A stretch of DNA of 64,000 nucleotides, from the NCBI RefSeq assembly GCF_004366375.1, contig NZ_SOEF01000004.1, positions 59,888 through 123,887 on the forward strand. Reading direction: 5' to 3'. Positions 53,815 through 62,770 of the stretch are shown here, one piece after another; within the stretch, counting starts at the first letter, position 1; every line of letters begins with the position of its first letter. The translations under genes were made by a program, and so were the position numbers. The notes beneath the pieces were generated by a model. The model did not search any database, was not told the origin of the DNA, and saw nothing but the letters and a program-made list of their open reading frames with translations. Source of the stretch: Halanaerobium congolense (GTDB lineage Bacteria > Bacillota > Halanaerobiia > Halanaerobiales > Halanaerobiaceae).

Positions 53815-55170
53815 ATGAGTAGGGAAAAAGCAGATAATGAAAATTTAAATAAAGTAAAACTTTTTCAAGATACTGTACCACGGTCAAGGGTGCAGTTAGA
53901 TGTAGTTAAAAAAGTAAGAGCTGCTGTAAAAAATATGCCGGCAGATCTCCCAGCAAAAATTATTGCATATCAAGATGTGATTAACGAAAATGGGGAATAC
54001 TTTTTGCTTTATCAGGGCAGCAGCAGCTTAAAACCACTGGTTGAATACTTAAATCAGAATTCTATCAGTTCAGAGAAACTGCTGCAGGAAATGATCGAAA
54101 TTTTAAAGCTTTTAAGAGATTTGGATTTGATAAAAAGGCTTTTTCCAAAAGGAATAAATGCAGCTAATTTTTATATTGATCAGCAGGAAAATATTTATTT
54201 GATGCCGGAGCAGATACACAGCAGTCAAAAAAATTATAATAATTTTGACTTTGAAGCACCTGCTGCTGAATATTTTAAACCGCCAGAAATAATAGCGGGT
54301 CAGACCTGGGATCAAAAGGCCTATATTTTCAATCTAGCTGCAGTTTTTTATTATTTTTTAACTTCGAAAACAATTTTTGGTGACGATGATCAGGCAAAAG
54401 TTTTAAATAAAATCCAGACCGAAAATATTTTGGAGCCTAAGCTTTTAGTACCGGAAATCAGTGAGCAGTTGAACAGTCTGCTTATGGAAATGCTGGACCG
54501 TGATGAAAATGAGAGATCAAATTTGGATTCAGTACTGCAGCAGCTCGAAAGTGCAGCATCTGCTGCTAGTTTTAGACTGCTTCCTTTTTTGAAACGAGAG
54601 AATTTAATTGAAAATAAGGTGCTTAAAAAAAAGAGGCAAAAGGAGAATATAAAGCTCTTTTTTCGACAGAGCTGGAAACCACTGCTTTTCTTTGTCATTT
54701 TATTTGCTTCTATTTTTTGGGGCTTAAGTTCGGGGCCGGCTCCGGTTATTACAGCTGAGGATTCACCTGCAGAAGTAGTCAATTATTTTTATGAGGCACT
54801 TGCTGCGAAAAATATTGGTCTGGCTAAAGAAGCAGCAGCCATTGATTTGGGTCAGATGGAGCGTCTAATTTCTGAAAGTCATGTAATTGAAAAAATGCAG
54901 ACGGCCTACAGGAATCCTGAATTTGGGGAAGAGGTAAATCAAGTTTACAGCCTGGAGAATTTAAGGATAGAAGAAGTGTCGCATTCAACCAACAGCCGTA
55001 GTTTCAAAGCTTTTTATGAATTTAATTTTAGAGATAGGGAAAAACTTTATTCGGCTGCATTGGAAGATCAACTTTTTGTTGAAAAAATTGATGATATTTG
55101 GAGAATCACAGCAATTAAAGGTGATTTTAAAGCAATGATTGACGGAAAATATCCTTGGAGGGAAAAATAA
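53815..55170 (+). CDS. Membrane pseudokinase: degenerate Ser/Thr kinase domain, TM helix, extracytoplasmic domain
   Basis: A 451-aa protein. Residues about 15-250 keep the layout of a bacterial Ser/Thr kinase, but catalytic motifs are lost. The H-R-D-x-K-P-x-N loop is replaced by F-P-K-G-I-N-A-A-N-F (110-119), D-F-G by M-P-E, and no Gly-rich loop is seen; K-P-P-E-I (155-159) stands where A-P-E is expected. A basic stretch and one membrane helix (about 287-306) follow. The outer domain of about 140 residues (P-A-E-V-V-N-Y-F-Y-E-A-L) looks like an NTF2/DUF4878-type fold. It may be a binding or scaffold receptor. It abuts nadE (TAATG). Confidence 0.7.
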   Translation: MSREKADNENLNKVKLFQDTVPRSRVQLDVVKKVRAAVKNMPADLPAKIIAYQDVINENGEYFLLYQGSSSLKPLVEYLNQNSISSEKLLQEMIEILKLLRDLDLIKRLFPKGINAANFYIDQQENIYLMPEQIHSSQKNYNNFDFEAPAAEYFKPPEIIAGQTWDQKAYIFNLAAVFYYFLTSKTIFGDDDQAKVLNKIQTENILEPKLLVPEISEQLNSLLMEMLDRDENERSNLDSVLQQLESAASAASFRLLPFLKRENLIENKVLKKKRQKENIKLFFRQSWKPLLFFVILFASIFWGLSSGPAPVITAEDSPAEVVNYFYEALAAKNIGLAKEAAAIDLGQMERLISESHVIEKMQTAYRNPEFGEEVNQVYSLENLRIEEVSHSTNSRSFKAFYEFNFRDREKLYSAALEDQLFVEKIDDIWRITAIKGDFKAMIDGKYPWREK

Positions 55171-55928
55171 TGGATAAAAATTTATTTAAAAACCATGATT
55201 ATGAAAAAATTAAAGATAATTTAGTTTCCTGGCTGCAGGAGAGGGTTGAAACAGCCGGTTTAGAGGGAGCAGTGGTTGGTTTGAGCGGAGGAATTGACTC
55301 TGCAGTTACTGCTAGATTATCCCAGCTGGCCTTTGGTGAAAATCTGCTCACAGTTATTATGCCCTGTCATTCCAGCAGCAGTGACCGGGAAGATGCACTA
55401 AAAATCGCAAATGAATTTCAGATGCAGGTAATTGAAAATGATTTAAGTGATGTTTATGATCATTTATTAGATGAGCTGAAGTCAACAGGTATTAAAGATG
55501 GTAAACTTGCTGAAGCAAATATTAAACCACGTCTGCGGATGACTTCCTTATATTATTATGCCCAGATCAAAAATTATTTAGTTATCGGAACAGACAACTG
55601 GAGTGAATTAAAAATAGGTTATTTCACCAAACATGGTGATGGAGGAATTGACTTGGCTCCACTTGGCTCTTTAGTTAAACATGAGGTCAAAGAGCTGGCC
55701 CAAGTTTTGGATATCCCTGCTGAAATTATAGAGAAAAAACCTTCAGCTGGCCTCTGGGATGGCCAGACAGATGAGTCTGAGATGGGTTTCAGCTATGAGG
55801 AGCTGGACCAGTACATTTTAAGTGGTAAAGCTGAACCAGAAGTTGAAGCAAAGATAAAGAAACTGGCTTCTAAAAACAGCCATAAAGTGGCACCAGTGCC
55901 AATTCCAAACCGGGATAAACTTTTATAA
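55170..55928 (+). CDS. nadE: NH3-dependent NAD+ synthetase
   Basis: A 252-aa enzyme making NAD+ from deamido-NAD+, ATP and ammonia. The PP-loop is G-L-S-G-G-I-D-S-A-V near residue 36, with G-T-D-N-W-S-E and P-S-A-G-L-W-D-G-Q-T-D-E later. There is no glutaminase domain. ATG 55170 shares one base with the pseudokinase stop, and TTGGAGGG lies upstream. This tight spacing makes co-translation likely. Confidence 0.95.
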   Translation: MDKNLFKNHDYEKIKDNLVSWLQERVETAGLEGAVVGLSGGIDSAVTARLSQLAFGENLLTVIMPCHSSSSDREDALKIANEFQMQVIENDLSDVYDHLLDELKSTGIKDGKLAEANIKPRLRMTSLYYYAQIKNYLVIGTDNWSELKIGYFTKHGDGGIDLAPLGSLVKHEVKELAQVLDIPAEIIEKKPSAGLWDGQTDESEMGFSYEELDQYILSGKAEPEVEAKIKKLASKNSHKVAPVPIPNRDKLL

Positions 55929-55961
55929 TTTCTGAAACTGTTCAAGCAGAGGTGTAATTAA

Positions 55962-56879
55962 ATGAAGAAGCTAATTTTAGCAATTTTAATAATTTCAATA
56001 TTTTTAGTCAGCATTTCTTCAGCAGCAGCTGATTATCCAATTAAATATACAGATGATTTAGGACGGGAGGTAGTAATTAAAGCCGAGCCGGAGAGAATTA
56101 TTTCGCTGGCTCCTGCTATTACAGAGATCATCTACGAACTTGGACTTGAAGATAAGCTGGTGGCTGTTAGTTCTGTCTGCGATTATCCCGAGGAAGCTTT
56201 GGCTAAAACAGAGGTGGGAAGGATTGATGAACCCAATCTGGAAAAGATAATTTCACTGGAGCCGGACCTTGTTATTGCAGAATCTGTCAGTCGAATTAGA
56301 AGTTTAGAAAGGTTAACTGAACTGGGAATTAAAAATATTGGTTTTAAACCTGACTCAATTAATGATACAATAAATATGATTGAGGATATTGCTTATTTAA
56401 GTGCTGCAGAAAGTGCTGGTCAAAAAATTACTGCAGCGATGGAAAAGGAATATCTGCGTTTGCAAAAATTAGTTGCTAAAAAGCTTGAAAATAATGAGCG
56501 CAAAAGAGTTTTTTACGAAATCTGGTCAGATCCGTTATACACTGCAGGTAAGGGAACTTTTATTGACAGTTTAATTCAGGCTGCAGGTGGTTATAATATT
56601 GGGCGGGAAGCCCAGGGGAGCTGGCCCACCTATAATTTAGAAAGTCTAATTGCTGCTGATCCAGAAGTTTATATCAGCAGCCAGCACAGCAATCCTCAGG
56701 GATTAACTTTAGAAGATCTGCGGCAGAAGAAAGTCCTGAGAGAAATTTCAGCTTTTAAAAATGACCGCGTTTATTTAGTTAATCAAGATTTAGTAAATAG
56801 ACCTTCACCAAGGATCATTGAAGGTTATAAGGAGTTAATCAGAGCTATTTTTCCGGAACTAAAAAAGGAAATTAATTAG
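55962..56879 (+). CDS. BtuF-like ABC substrate-binding protein without adjacent permease
   Basis: A 305-aa exported binding protein of the cobalamin/Fe-siderophore class. A signal peptide of about 23 residues precedes Y-T-D-D-L-G-R-E-V; then S-L-A-P-A-I-T-E-I, E-P-D-L-V-I-A and W-S-D-P-L-Y-T-A-G match BtuF. No FecCD permease or ATPase lies nearby, so it may work with the importer at 8570-10401 or another one. It starts 33 bp behind nadE. Confidence 0.86.
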   Translation: MKKLILAILIISIFLVSISSAAADYPIKYTDDLGREVVIKAEPERIISLAPAITEIIYELGLEDKLVAVSSVCDYPEEALAKTEVGRIDEPNLEKIISLEPDLVIAESVSRIRSLERLTELGIKNIGFKPDSINDTINMIEDIAYLSAAESAGQKITAAMEKEYLRLQKLVAKKLENNERKRVFYEIWSDPLYTAGKGTFIDSLIQAAGGYNIGREAQGSWPTYNLESLIAADPEVYISSQHSNPQGLTLEDLRQKKVLREISAFKNDRVYLVNQDLVNRPSPRIIEGYKELIRAIFPELKKEIN

Positions 56880-56889
56880 TTTTGTTGAA

Positions 56890-56911
56890 TAGCAGATAGT
56901 GGTAGGCGAAG
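56890..56911 (+). promoter_or_regulatory. NAG-triplet cluster upstream of the HutP-like gene
   Basis: TAG, TAG, TAG and AAG at 56890, 56897, 56903 and 56909 with spacers of 4, 3 and 3 nt. HutP binds clusters of NAG triplets with short spacers in its target RNA. It lies 66 bp before the HutP-like gene, so autoregulation is possible. Confidence 0.3.
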
Positions 56912-56976
56912 TCAAGACATTTTTAAACCTTTTTTAAAAGAAAATAACTAAGAAAATAAGACTAAGAGGTGATTTG

Positions 56977-57447
56977 ATGAATTTATCAGATTTTACAATT
57001 GATGATTTTACGGAAATTGATGGTGGACAGTCTATAGGAAAAGTAGCTGTACTGCTGTCAATGGTTAATGACGAGTATGACGGCAAAATAATTGATGCTT
57101 ATAAAAATGAAGGATATAATGCAGTAATTACCAGAGCCGGAGGCAAAGGGTCTAAACTAAAGGATAAAGTTTTAAGAAACTGTCTCGGGGCAGCAATCAA
57201 AGGGGATGTAATCACAGAATCTGTTCAGGATCAAAGAATTTTAACCCGCTGTGTGGAAAGAGCAATGATCGATTTTGATAAGCCATTATCAGGGATTTCC
57301 GGTGCTGGAATTAAAATTGGTATTGTCAGTAAGGAGCCGCATTTAGCAGTTGCTCTTTATGGAAAGCTTGGTATCCCTGGTTTAGATGTTGATCACGAAA
57401 TTTCAGGAATGGGGATTCATTATTATGGACTCAGCAAAAGGAAATAA
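56977..57447 (+). CDS. HutP family RNA-binding protein
   Basis: A 156-aa protein related to the Bacillus antiterminator HutP, which binds RNA with L-histidine and a divalent metal. The best match is the C-terminal part: L-A-V-A-L-Y-G-K-L-G-I-P-G-L-D-V-D-H-E-I-S-G-M-G-I-H, where HutP has a like series around its metal-binding histidines. There are no hut genes in the window; instead its 3' end overlaps msbA by 23 nt, tying it to LPS export. ATG 56977 is set by AGAGGTGA. Confidence 0.78.
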   Translation: MNLSDFTIDDFTEIDGGQSIGKVAVLLSMVNDEYDGKIIDAYKNEGYNAVITRAGGKGSKLKDKVLRNCLGAAIKGDVITESVQDQRILTRCVERAMIDFDKPLSGISGAGIKIGIVSKEPHLAVALYGKLGIPGLDVDHEISGMGIHYYGLSKRK

Positions 57448-59203
57448 TGAAATAGAAATTTTAAAAAGGGTATTTAAATATCTTTTACCATATAAAGGCA
57501 GGATGGCAGGGGGAGTAATCTCGATGCTGGTTCATGCCTTTTTAACTATTTTTTTTGTTAGAGTTTTTCAGGGACTATTAGAAACAATTATCTCAGATAT
57601 TGATATGGGACGTGAGGGAATGATCCAGCTTTCCTTAGTTGCTGGAATGATGATTTTGGTTTATTTCCTCAAGGGAGTTGCTTATTATGGAAAAACTTAT
57701 CTGGTTTCCTATGTTTCTCAAAGATCAATTAAAGACATGAGGGATGACCTCTATTCACATCTCCACAATCTATCTTTAAGCTTTTATAGTAAAAATAAGA
57801 CTGGTGATATTTTATCAAGAGTGACTAATGATGTTCAGAATTTAGAGAGTTCGATGATCAATACTACTGTCGGCAGTATTGATAAGGTTTTTACTCTAAT
57901 TGGAGGAATTGTTTATCTTGTTTATTTAAATTACCGCCTGACAATTTTTTTGATTATAATTTTACCTTTTATCACCTATGTTATTGTTAAATTTAATTAT
58001 AAATTGAAAAAAGTCAGCCGCAGAGTTCAAATTAAGATTGCCGATGTTTCAGATGTACTGCAGGAAACACTTTCTGCTGTGAGAGTGGTTAAGTCATTTG
58101 GACGAGAGGAATATGAGTTTGAGCGTTTCAGCACTGAAAATCAGGCTAATTTTAGAGCCAAAATGAAAAAAACTCAGTATGGAGCAATTTTAACACCACT
58201 GGTTGAGTTTCTGGCTGCTATTTCTTTTACGGCTATACTCTGGTATGGTGGTTATGAGGTTATGCAGGGACGAATGTCAGCCTCAGAATTAATAGCCTTT
58301 TTTACTCTGCTTTTAACTATCAGTGAGCCTTTACGGTCGATCACTAAATTATCAAAAAGACTGCAGCAGCTATTTGCTTCAGCTGAAAGAGTTTTCGAGA
58401 TAATGGACACTGAAAGTGAACTTAGGGAAGATGATGAAAATAAGATTGAACTAACTGATGTAGAAGGTGAAGTTGTTTATGATAATGTAACCTTTGCTTA
58501 TAATAGAAATGAGGTAGTTTTAAAAAATATTAATTTAAAAGCTGAGCCAGGAGAGGTAGTTGCTCTGGTCGGTCACAGTGGAGCTGGGAAAACAACGATG
58601 GTTGATTTAATTCCACGCTTTTTTGATCCAATCGAAGGTAGAATGAGGGTGGATGGTCATGACCTTAAAGATGTTAAAATTGACAGCCTGCGTGATTTTA
58701 TCGGGATAGTACCTCAGGAAACAATTTTATTCAGTGGTTCTTTAAGAGATAATATTGCCTATGGTGATTTAGAAGCTGATCAAGAAGCGATTCAGGCTGC
58801 AGCTGAGGCTGCAAATGCCCATGACTTTATTATGGCTTTTCCAGATGGTTATGATACAATGGTTGGAGAGCGTGGAGTTGGACTTTCTGGCGGCCAGAAA
58901 CAGAGAATTTCAATTGCCAGAGCAATCCTTAAAAATCCTAAGATATTAATCTTAGATGAAGCGACTTCTTCACTTGATTCAGAATCTGAAGCCTTAGTTC
59001 AGGAAGCACTGGAACATTTAATGCAAAATAGAACAACTTTTATTATTGCTCACCGGCTCTCTACTATTAGAAATGCAGATAAAATTGTCGTAGTCGAGCA
59101 GGGCGAAATTATGGAGATGGGCAGCCATCAGGAGCTGTTAAAAAAACAGGGTAAATATGCTTCTTTATATAAAGGTCAATTTATTGAAGATCCTAATGCT
59201 TAA
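57425..59203 (+). CDS. msbA: Lipid A export ABC transporter MsbA (ABC exporter)
   Basis: A 592-aa half-transporter: six helices in the first 320 residues, then an ATPase domain with Walker A G-H-S-G-A-G-K-T-T, signature L-S-G-G-Q-K-Q-R, Walker B I-L-I-L-D-E-A-T-S-S-L-D and the H-loop A-H-R-L-S. It would flip lipid A-core across the inner membrane. The LPS genes directly downstream support MsbA over a drug exporter. ATG 57425 lies inside the HutP-like gene; the ribosome binding site there is weak, so coupled translation is likely. Confidence 0.88.
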   Translation: MDSAKGNNEIEILKRVFKYLLPYKGRMAGGVISMLVHAFLTIFFVRVFQGLLETIISDIDMGREGMIQLSLVAGMMILVYFLKGVAYYGKTYLVSYVSQRSIKDMRDDLYSHLHNLSLSFYSKNKTGDILSRVTNDVQNLESSMINTTVGSIDKVFTLIGGIVYLVYLNYRLTIFLIIILPFITYVIVKFNYKLKKVSRRVQIKIADVSDVLQETLSAVRVVKSFGREEYEFERFSTENQANFRAKMKKTQYGAILTPLVEFLAAISFTAILWYGGYEVMQGRMSASELIAFFTLLLTISEPLRSITKLSKRLQQLFASAERVFEIMDTESELREDDENKIELTDVEGEVVYDNVTFAYNRNEVVLKNINLKAEPGEVVALVGHSGAGKTTMVDLIPRFFDPIEGRMRVDGHDLKDVKIDSLRDFIGIVPQETILFSGSLRDNIAYGDLEADQEAIQAAAEAANAHDFIMAFPDGYDTMVGERGVGLSGGQKQRISIARAILKNPKILILDEATSSLDSESEALVQEALEHLMQNRTTFIIAHRLSTIRNADKIVVVEQGEIMEMGSHQELLKKQGKYASLYKGQFIEDPNA

Positions 59204-59232
59204 AAATCATCTTTTGCTTAAAAATCATCTTT
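59197..59232 (+). repeat. Exact 18-bp tandem duplication over the msbA stop codon
   Basis: TGCTTAAAAATCATCTTT occurs twice head to tail (59197-59214 and 59215-59232). The first copy contains the msbA stop codon. Confidence 0.8.
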
Positions 59233-59306
59233 CTTAAGGTTTAAAATAACAATCAAGTTTTAAATATATAATATCAGGACATTAATAGATCAAGGAGGAA
59301 TAAATT

Positions 59307-59954
59307 ATGTCAGCTAAAAAAAGAAAAATAGAAGAAAAGCTAATTCCTCCTTTAGCTTATTATTTGCTTCGAGCTGCCAATTTTTCTTACAGATTGGAAG
59401 TGGAGGGCTGGAAAAAAGTTAAAGAAATGATGGCAAGTGAATCACTTGTTTTTTCCTGCTGGCACGGGAAACTTTGGGTTCCTTCCTATTTTCTGAAAGA
59501 TTTAGAAATTTATGCACTGGCAAGTTTGAGCCGGGATGGCAGCTATATTTCTGAAGTCTTAGAAAGATTAGGCTGGGGTACTGTTCGTGGTTCCAGCAGC
59601 AGAGGAGCAAGCCGCTCACTGCTCAAACTTTATAGAAAGCTAAAACAGGGTGAAAGTGCAGCGATAACACCTGACGGACCAACCGGTCCCCTGCATCAGG
59701 TTAAACCAGGCATTATTTTTCTGCAGGAAAAGGCAGGCTCTTATCTGGTGCCGATAGGAACTGAGGCCCGCTGGAAGAAAAATTTCAGCAGCTGGGATGA
59801 ATTTTTACTGCCCTTACCCTTTAGTAAAACAGCTTTAGTTTTTGCTGAACCTTTCAAATTTGAAGAGGGACTTACAATGGAAGCAAAGCAGAAAATTTTA
59901 GAAGAAAAGATGGCAGAAGTTAATAAAAGAGCTGCTGAGATTGTCAAAAAATAA
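59307..59954 (+). CDS. DUF374 family lysophospholipid/lipid A acyltransferase-like protein
   Basis: A 215-aa protein of the DUF374 family, related to acyltransferases of the LpxL/PlsC superfamily. Features are S-C-W-H-G-K-L-W-V-P, where the H-x-x-x-x-D/E-type His lies, R-D-G-S-Y, and T-P-D-G-P-T-G-P. A short hydrophobic N-terminal stretch may anchor it to the membrane. Placed between msbA and lpxK, it may act as the secondary acyltransferase of lipid A. It ends ahead of lpxK with no gap. Confidence 0.85.
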   Translation: MSAKKRKIEEKLIPPLAYYLLRAANFSYRLEVEGWKKVKEMMASESLVFSCWHGKLWVPSYFLKDLEIYALASLSRDGSYISEVLERLGWGTVRGSSSRGASRSLLKLYRKLKQGESAAITPDGPTGPLHQVKPGIIFLQEKAGSYLVPIGTEARWKKNFSSWDEFLLPLPFSKTALVFAEPFKFEEGLTMEAKQKILEEKMAEVNKRAAEIVKK

Positions 59955-59970
59955 TGGTGGTATTAAATAT

Positions 59971-61095
59971 ATGGATAGTTTGCGTAATTATTTAGAAAAA
60001 ATTATAGATGGTTCTGAAAAGGGTATATCAGCAGCAGTAATTCGCTGTATCTTATTTTTGCTGTCACTGCTTTATGCTCAGCTTGCGAAAATCAGATCCA
60101 CCCTATATCAAAATAATATATTGAAGAAAAAAAAGGCAAATATACCGGTAATCAGTATTGGTAATATCACAACTGGTGGAACTGGTAAGACTCCGTTTAC
60201 TGCCTTTTTAGCAGAGGAGTTAAAATCTCAATATAAAATAGCTATTATCAGTCGGGGTTATGGGGCTGCCGAAGATGTAGAAGAGCCCTTTTTAATTAAA
60301 GCTGATTCTGAACTTTATGCTGAGGCAGCAGAGGCTGGAGATGAGCTTTTTATGCTGGCCCGCAATTATGATCAATTAATTTTTATCCGCTCAGCTAATA
60401 GGTATCAAGGGACAAAATTGGCAGAAGTTCAGGGAGCAGATTTGATATTATTAGATGATGGTTTTCAACATTATCAGCTAAAAAGAAATGCAGATATAGT
60501 TTTAATCGATGCCGAAAAGCCATTTTCTAACAATAAAGTTTTACCAGCAGGTTTGCTTAGAGAACCTTTTACTGCTTTAAAAAGAGCTGATATATTTCTT
60601 TTAAACCGCAGTGAAAATGTAGATTTCAGTCGGATTAAAGAGCTTGAGACTTCGCTTAAAACTCTTAGTCCTTCTCACAGCGGTGTTTTTAAGGCCGAAA
60701 CCAGTTTAGAGAGCTGTGTTGCTGTTGCTTCTCAGAAGGAAGAGGAACTTAGCTTTTTAGAGGAGAAAAAAGTTTTTGCCTTTTCTGGTATCGGTAGTCC
60801 AGAAGCTTTCAAAAAAAGTATTGAAAGTGCAGGAGCTGAGGTTGTAAGCTATAAAATATTTAATGATCACTACAGCTATCAAAAAGAGGATCTTTTAACT
60901 CTACTTGATCAATATTCTGCCTCACAGGCTGATCTGATTTTGACTACAGAAAAAGATGCGGTCAAACTGTTTGATTTTGCAGAAATGATAGGAGATCTCC
61001 CTTTTTATTATCTTAAAATTTCTTTGAAGATTGAAGCAAAGGAAGAACTATTAAATCTGATTAAATCTAAGATTAAAAATGGAAGTGCAAAATAA
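59971..61095 (+). CDS. lpxK: Tetraacyldisaccharide 4'-kinase (lipid A synthesis)
   Basis: A 374-aa membrane-associated kinase adding the 4'-phosphate to lipid A precursor. A membrane segment near residues 20-40 is followed by the P-loop G-N-I-T-T-G-G-T-G-K-T-P, S-R-G-Y-G, L-L-D-D-G-F-Q-H and T-T-E-K-D-A-V-K, all typical. ATG 59971 is used because of GGTGG upstream; the open frame reaches TTG 59941 within the previous gene. No KDO transferase (waaA) gene, often beside lpxK, is seen. Confidence 0.94.
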   Translation: MDSLRNYLEKIIDGSEKGISAAVIRCILFLLSLLYAQLAKIRSTLYQNNILKKKKANIPVISIGNITTGGTGKTPFTAFLAEELKSQYKIAIISRGYGAAEDVEEPFLIKADSELYAEAAEAGDELFMLARNYDQLIFIRSANRYQGTKLAEVQGADLILLDDGFQHYQLKRNADIVLIDAEKPFSNNKVLPAGLLREPFTALKRADIFLLNRSENVDFSRIKELETSLKTLSPSHSGVFKAETSLESCVAVASQKEEELSFLEEKKVFAFSGIGSPEAFKKSIESAGAEVVSYKIFNDHYSYQKEDLLTLLDQYSASQADLILTTEKDAVKLFDFAEMIGDLPFYYLKISLKIEAKEELLNLIKSKIKNGSAK

Positions 61096-61112
61096 GAATT
61101 TGAGGTGTTTTT

Positions 61113-61865
61113 ATGGGCAGGCTTAAAACTGCTGCTGTTATTCCCGCCCGCTATGACTCCACTCGTTTTCCCGGCAAAGCGCTGGCAGAGATCAGGGGTC
61201 AGGCAATGATTGTTAGGGTTTATCAGGCAGTAGAAAAATGTGAATTAATAGATAAAGTCTATGTTGCTACAGATGACAGGAGAATAAAGAAGGCTGTGGA
61301 AGCAGCAGCCGGCAAGGTGATTATGACCTCTGATCAGCATCAAAGCGGCACCGATAGAATTGCAGAGGCTGCTGCTCAAATTGAGGCTGAGCTAATAGTT
61401 AATGTTCAGGGAGATGAACCCCTGATTGATGCCCAAAGTATTGAAAGAGCCCTAAAACCTTTCAGCAGTGAAAAAAATTTACAGATGAGCACCTTAAAAC
61501 GAAAAATAACTGCTGCTGAAGCTAAAAGTCCGGATCGGGTTAAGGTGGTTTCCGATCAGAATGACTATGCTCTATATTTTTCACGCTCTCCCATTCCTTA
61601 CTATCGAGATACTGGAGCCGAAGCTCAGCAGTATTATCAGCATATAGGTCTTTATGTTTACCGACGTGATTTTCTTTTAAAGTATGCCGGAATGGATCAA
61701 ACAGCTTTAGAAAAAGCAGAGTCTTTAGAGCAGCTAAGGGCACTGCAGAATGGTTATCAAATTAAAGTGCTGGAAACAGAGGCAAAATTAATTGGCGTTG
61801 ACCGCCGGGAAGATATTGAGCTGGTTGAAAAAGAGCTTAAACGGATAAATAAACGAGTTGAATAA
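61113..61865 (+). CDS. kdsB: 3-deoxy-manno-octulosonate cytidylyltransferase
   Basis: A 250-aa enzyme activating KDO as CMP-KDO. It shows I-P-A-R-Y-D-S-T-R-F-P-G-K, T-D-D, T-S-D-Q-H-Q-S-G-T-D-R-I-A-E, N-V-Q-G-D-E-P and Y-F-S-R-S-P-I-P-Y. The gene starts 17 bp behind lpxK. Confidence 0.97.
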   Translation: MGRLKTAAVIPARYDSTRFPGKALAEIRGQAMIVRVYQAVEKCELIDKVYVATDDRRIKKAVEAAAGKVIMTSDQHQSGTDRIAEAAAQIEAELIVNVQGDEPLIDAQSIERALKPFSSEKNLQMSTLKRKITAAEAKSPDRVKVVSDQNDYALYFSRSPIPYYRDTGAEAQQYYQHIGLYVYRRDFLLKYAGMDQTALEKAESLEQLRALQNGYQIKVLETEAKLIGVDRREDIELVEKELKRINKRVE

Positions 61866-61908
61866 TTTGGTAGGAAGATCAAATGTGATATGCAGATGGA
61901 GGTAAATA

Positions 61909-62754
61909 ATGATTAAACAGGTTAAATTAAATGATGATATAATTTTTGGAGATCCCAAAAAGCCTTTTGTGCTTTTAGCAGGTCCCTGTGCAATTGAAGA
62001 GGAAGACCGTGTTTTAAGAATTGCAGAAGGAATTAAAAAAATAACAGATAAGCTGAGGATTCCCTATGTTTTTAAAGCTTCTTTTGATAAAGCAAATCGT
62101 TCTTCAATTGATTCCTATCGCGGACCTGGTTTAGAAGAGGGTCTAAGAATTTTGGAGAGAGTCAAAAAAGAAATTGGACTACCTGTGATTTCGGATATTC
62201 ACCTGCCTGAGCAGGCTGCAGCTGCAGCAGAAATTTTAGATATTATGCAGATTCCTGCTTTTTTATCAAGGCAGACAGATATGCTGACCGCTGCCGGTAA
62301 AACCGGAAGTATAATCAATGTTAAAAAGGGTCAATTTTTGGCTCCCTGGGATATCGATCAGGTAGTAGAAAAGATTGAAAGTACAGGTAATGAGAGAATA
62401 CTTTTAACTGAAAGAGGAGTTTCTTTTGGCTATAATAATCTGGTTGTAGATATGCGCTCATTGCCTAGACTGCGCAAAACTGGTTACCCGGTTGTTTTTG
62501 ATGCAACTCATGCAGTACAGCTGCCGGGTGGTGCTGGTGATAGTTCAGATGGTGAGAAAGAATATGTACCTTATCTGATGCGGGCTGCTCTGGCTGCAGG
62601 AATAGATTCTTTATTTATGGAAGTTCATGATAATCCGGCTGCAGCTAAAAGTGATGGAGCAAATATGATTCCTTTAGAAAAATTAGAAGGAATTTTAAAA
62701 CAGGGACTGGCAATTGATGAGGCTATGAAAAATTGTGATGAAATAAATTATTAA
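61909..62754 (+). CDS. kdsA: 2-dehydro-3-deoxyphosphooctonate aldolase (KDO-8-phosphate synthase)
   Basis: A 281-aa TIM-barrel enzyme condensing PEP and arabinose-5-phosphate. Motifs [25 protein letters not shown] and [10 protein letters not shown] are present. The Cys in A-G-P-C is the metal ligand of the metal-dependent class. GGAGG precedes the ATG. Confidence 0.97.
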   Translation: MIKQVKLNDDIIFGDPKKPFVLLAGPCAIEEEDRVLRIAEGIKKITDKLRIPYVFKASFDKANRSSIDSYRGPGLEEGLRILERVKKEIGLPVISDIHLPEQAAAAAEILDIMQIPAFLSRQTDMLTAAGKTGSIINVKKGQFLAPWDIDQVVEKIESTGNERILLTERGVSFGYNNLVVDMRSLPRLRKTGYPVVFDATHAVQLPGGAGDSSDGEKEYVPYLMRAALAAGIDSLFMEVHDNPAAAKSDGANMIPLEKLEGILKQGLAIDEAMKNCDEINY

Positions 62755-62770
62755 TAGTTAGGTGACTAAA

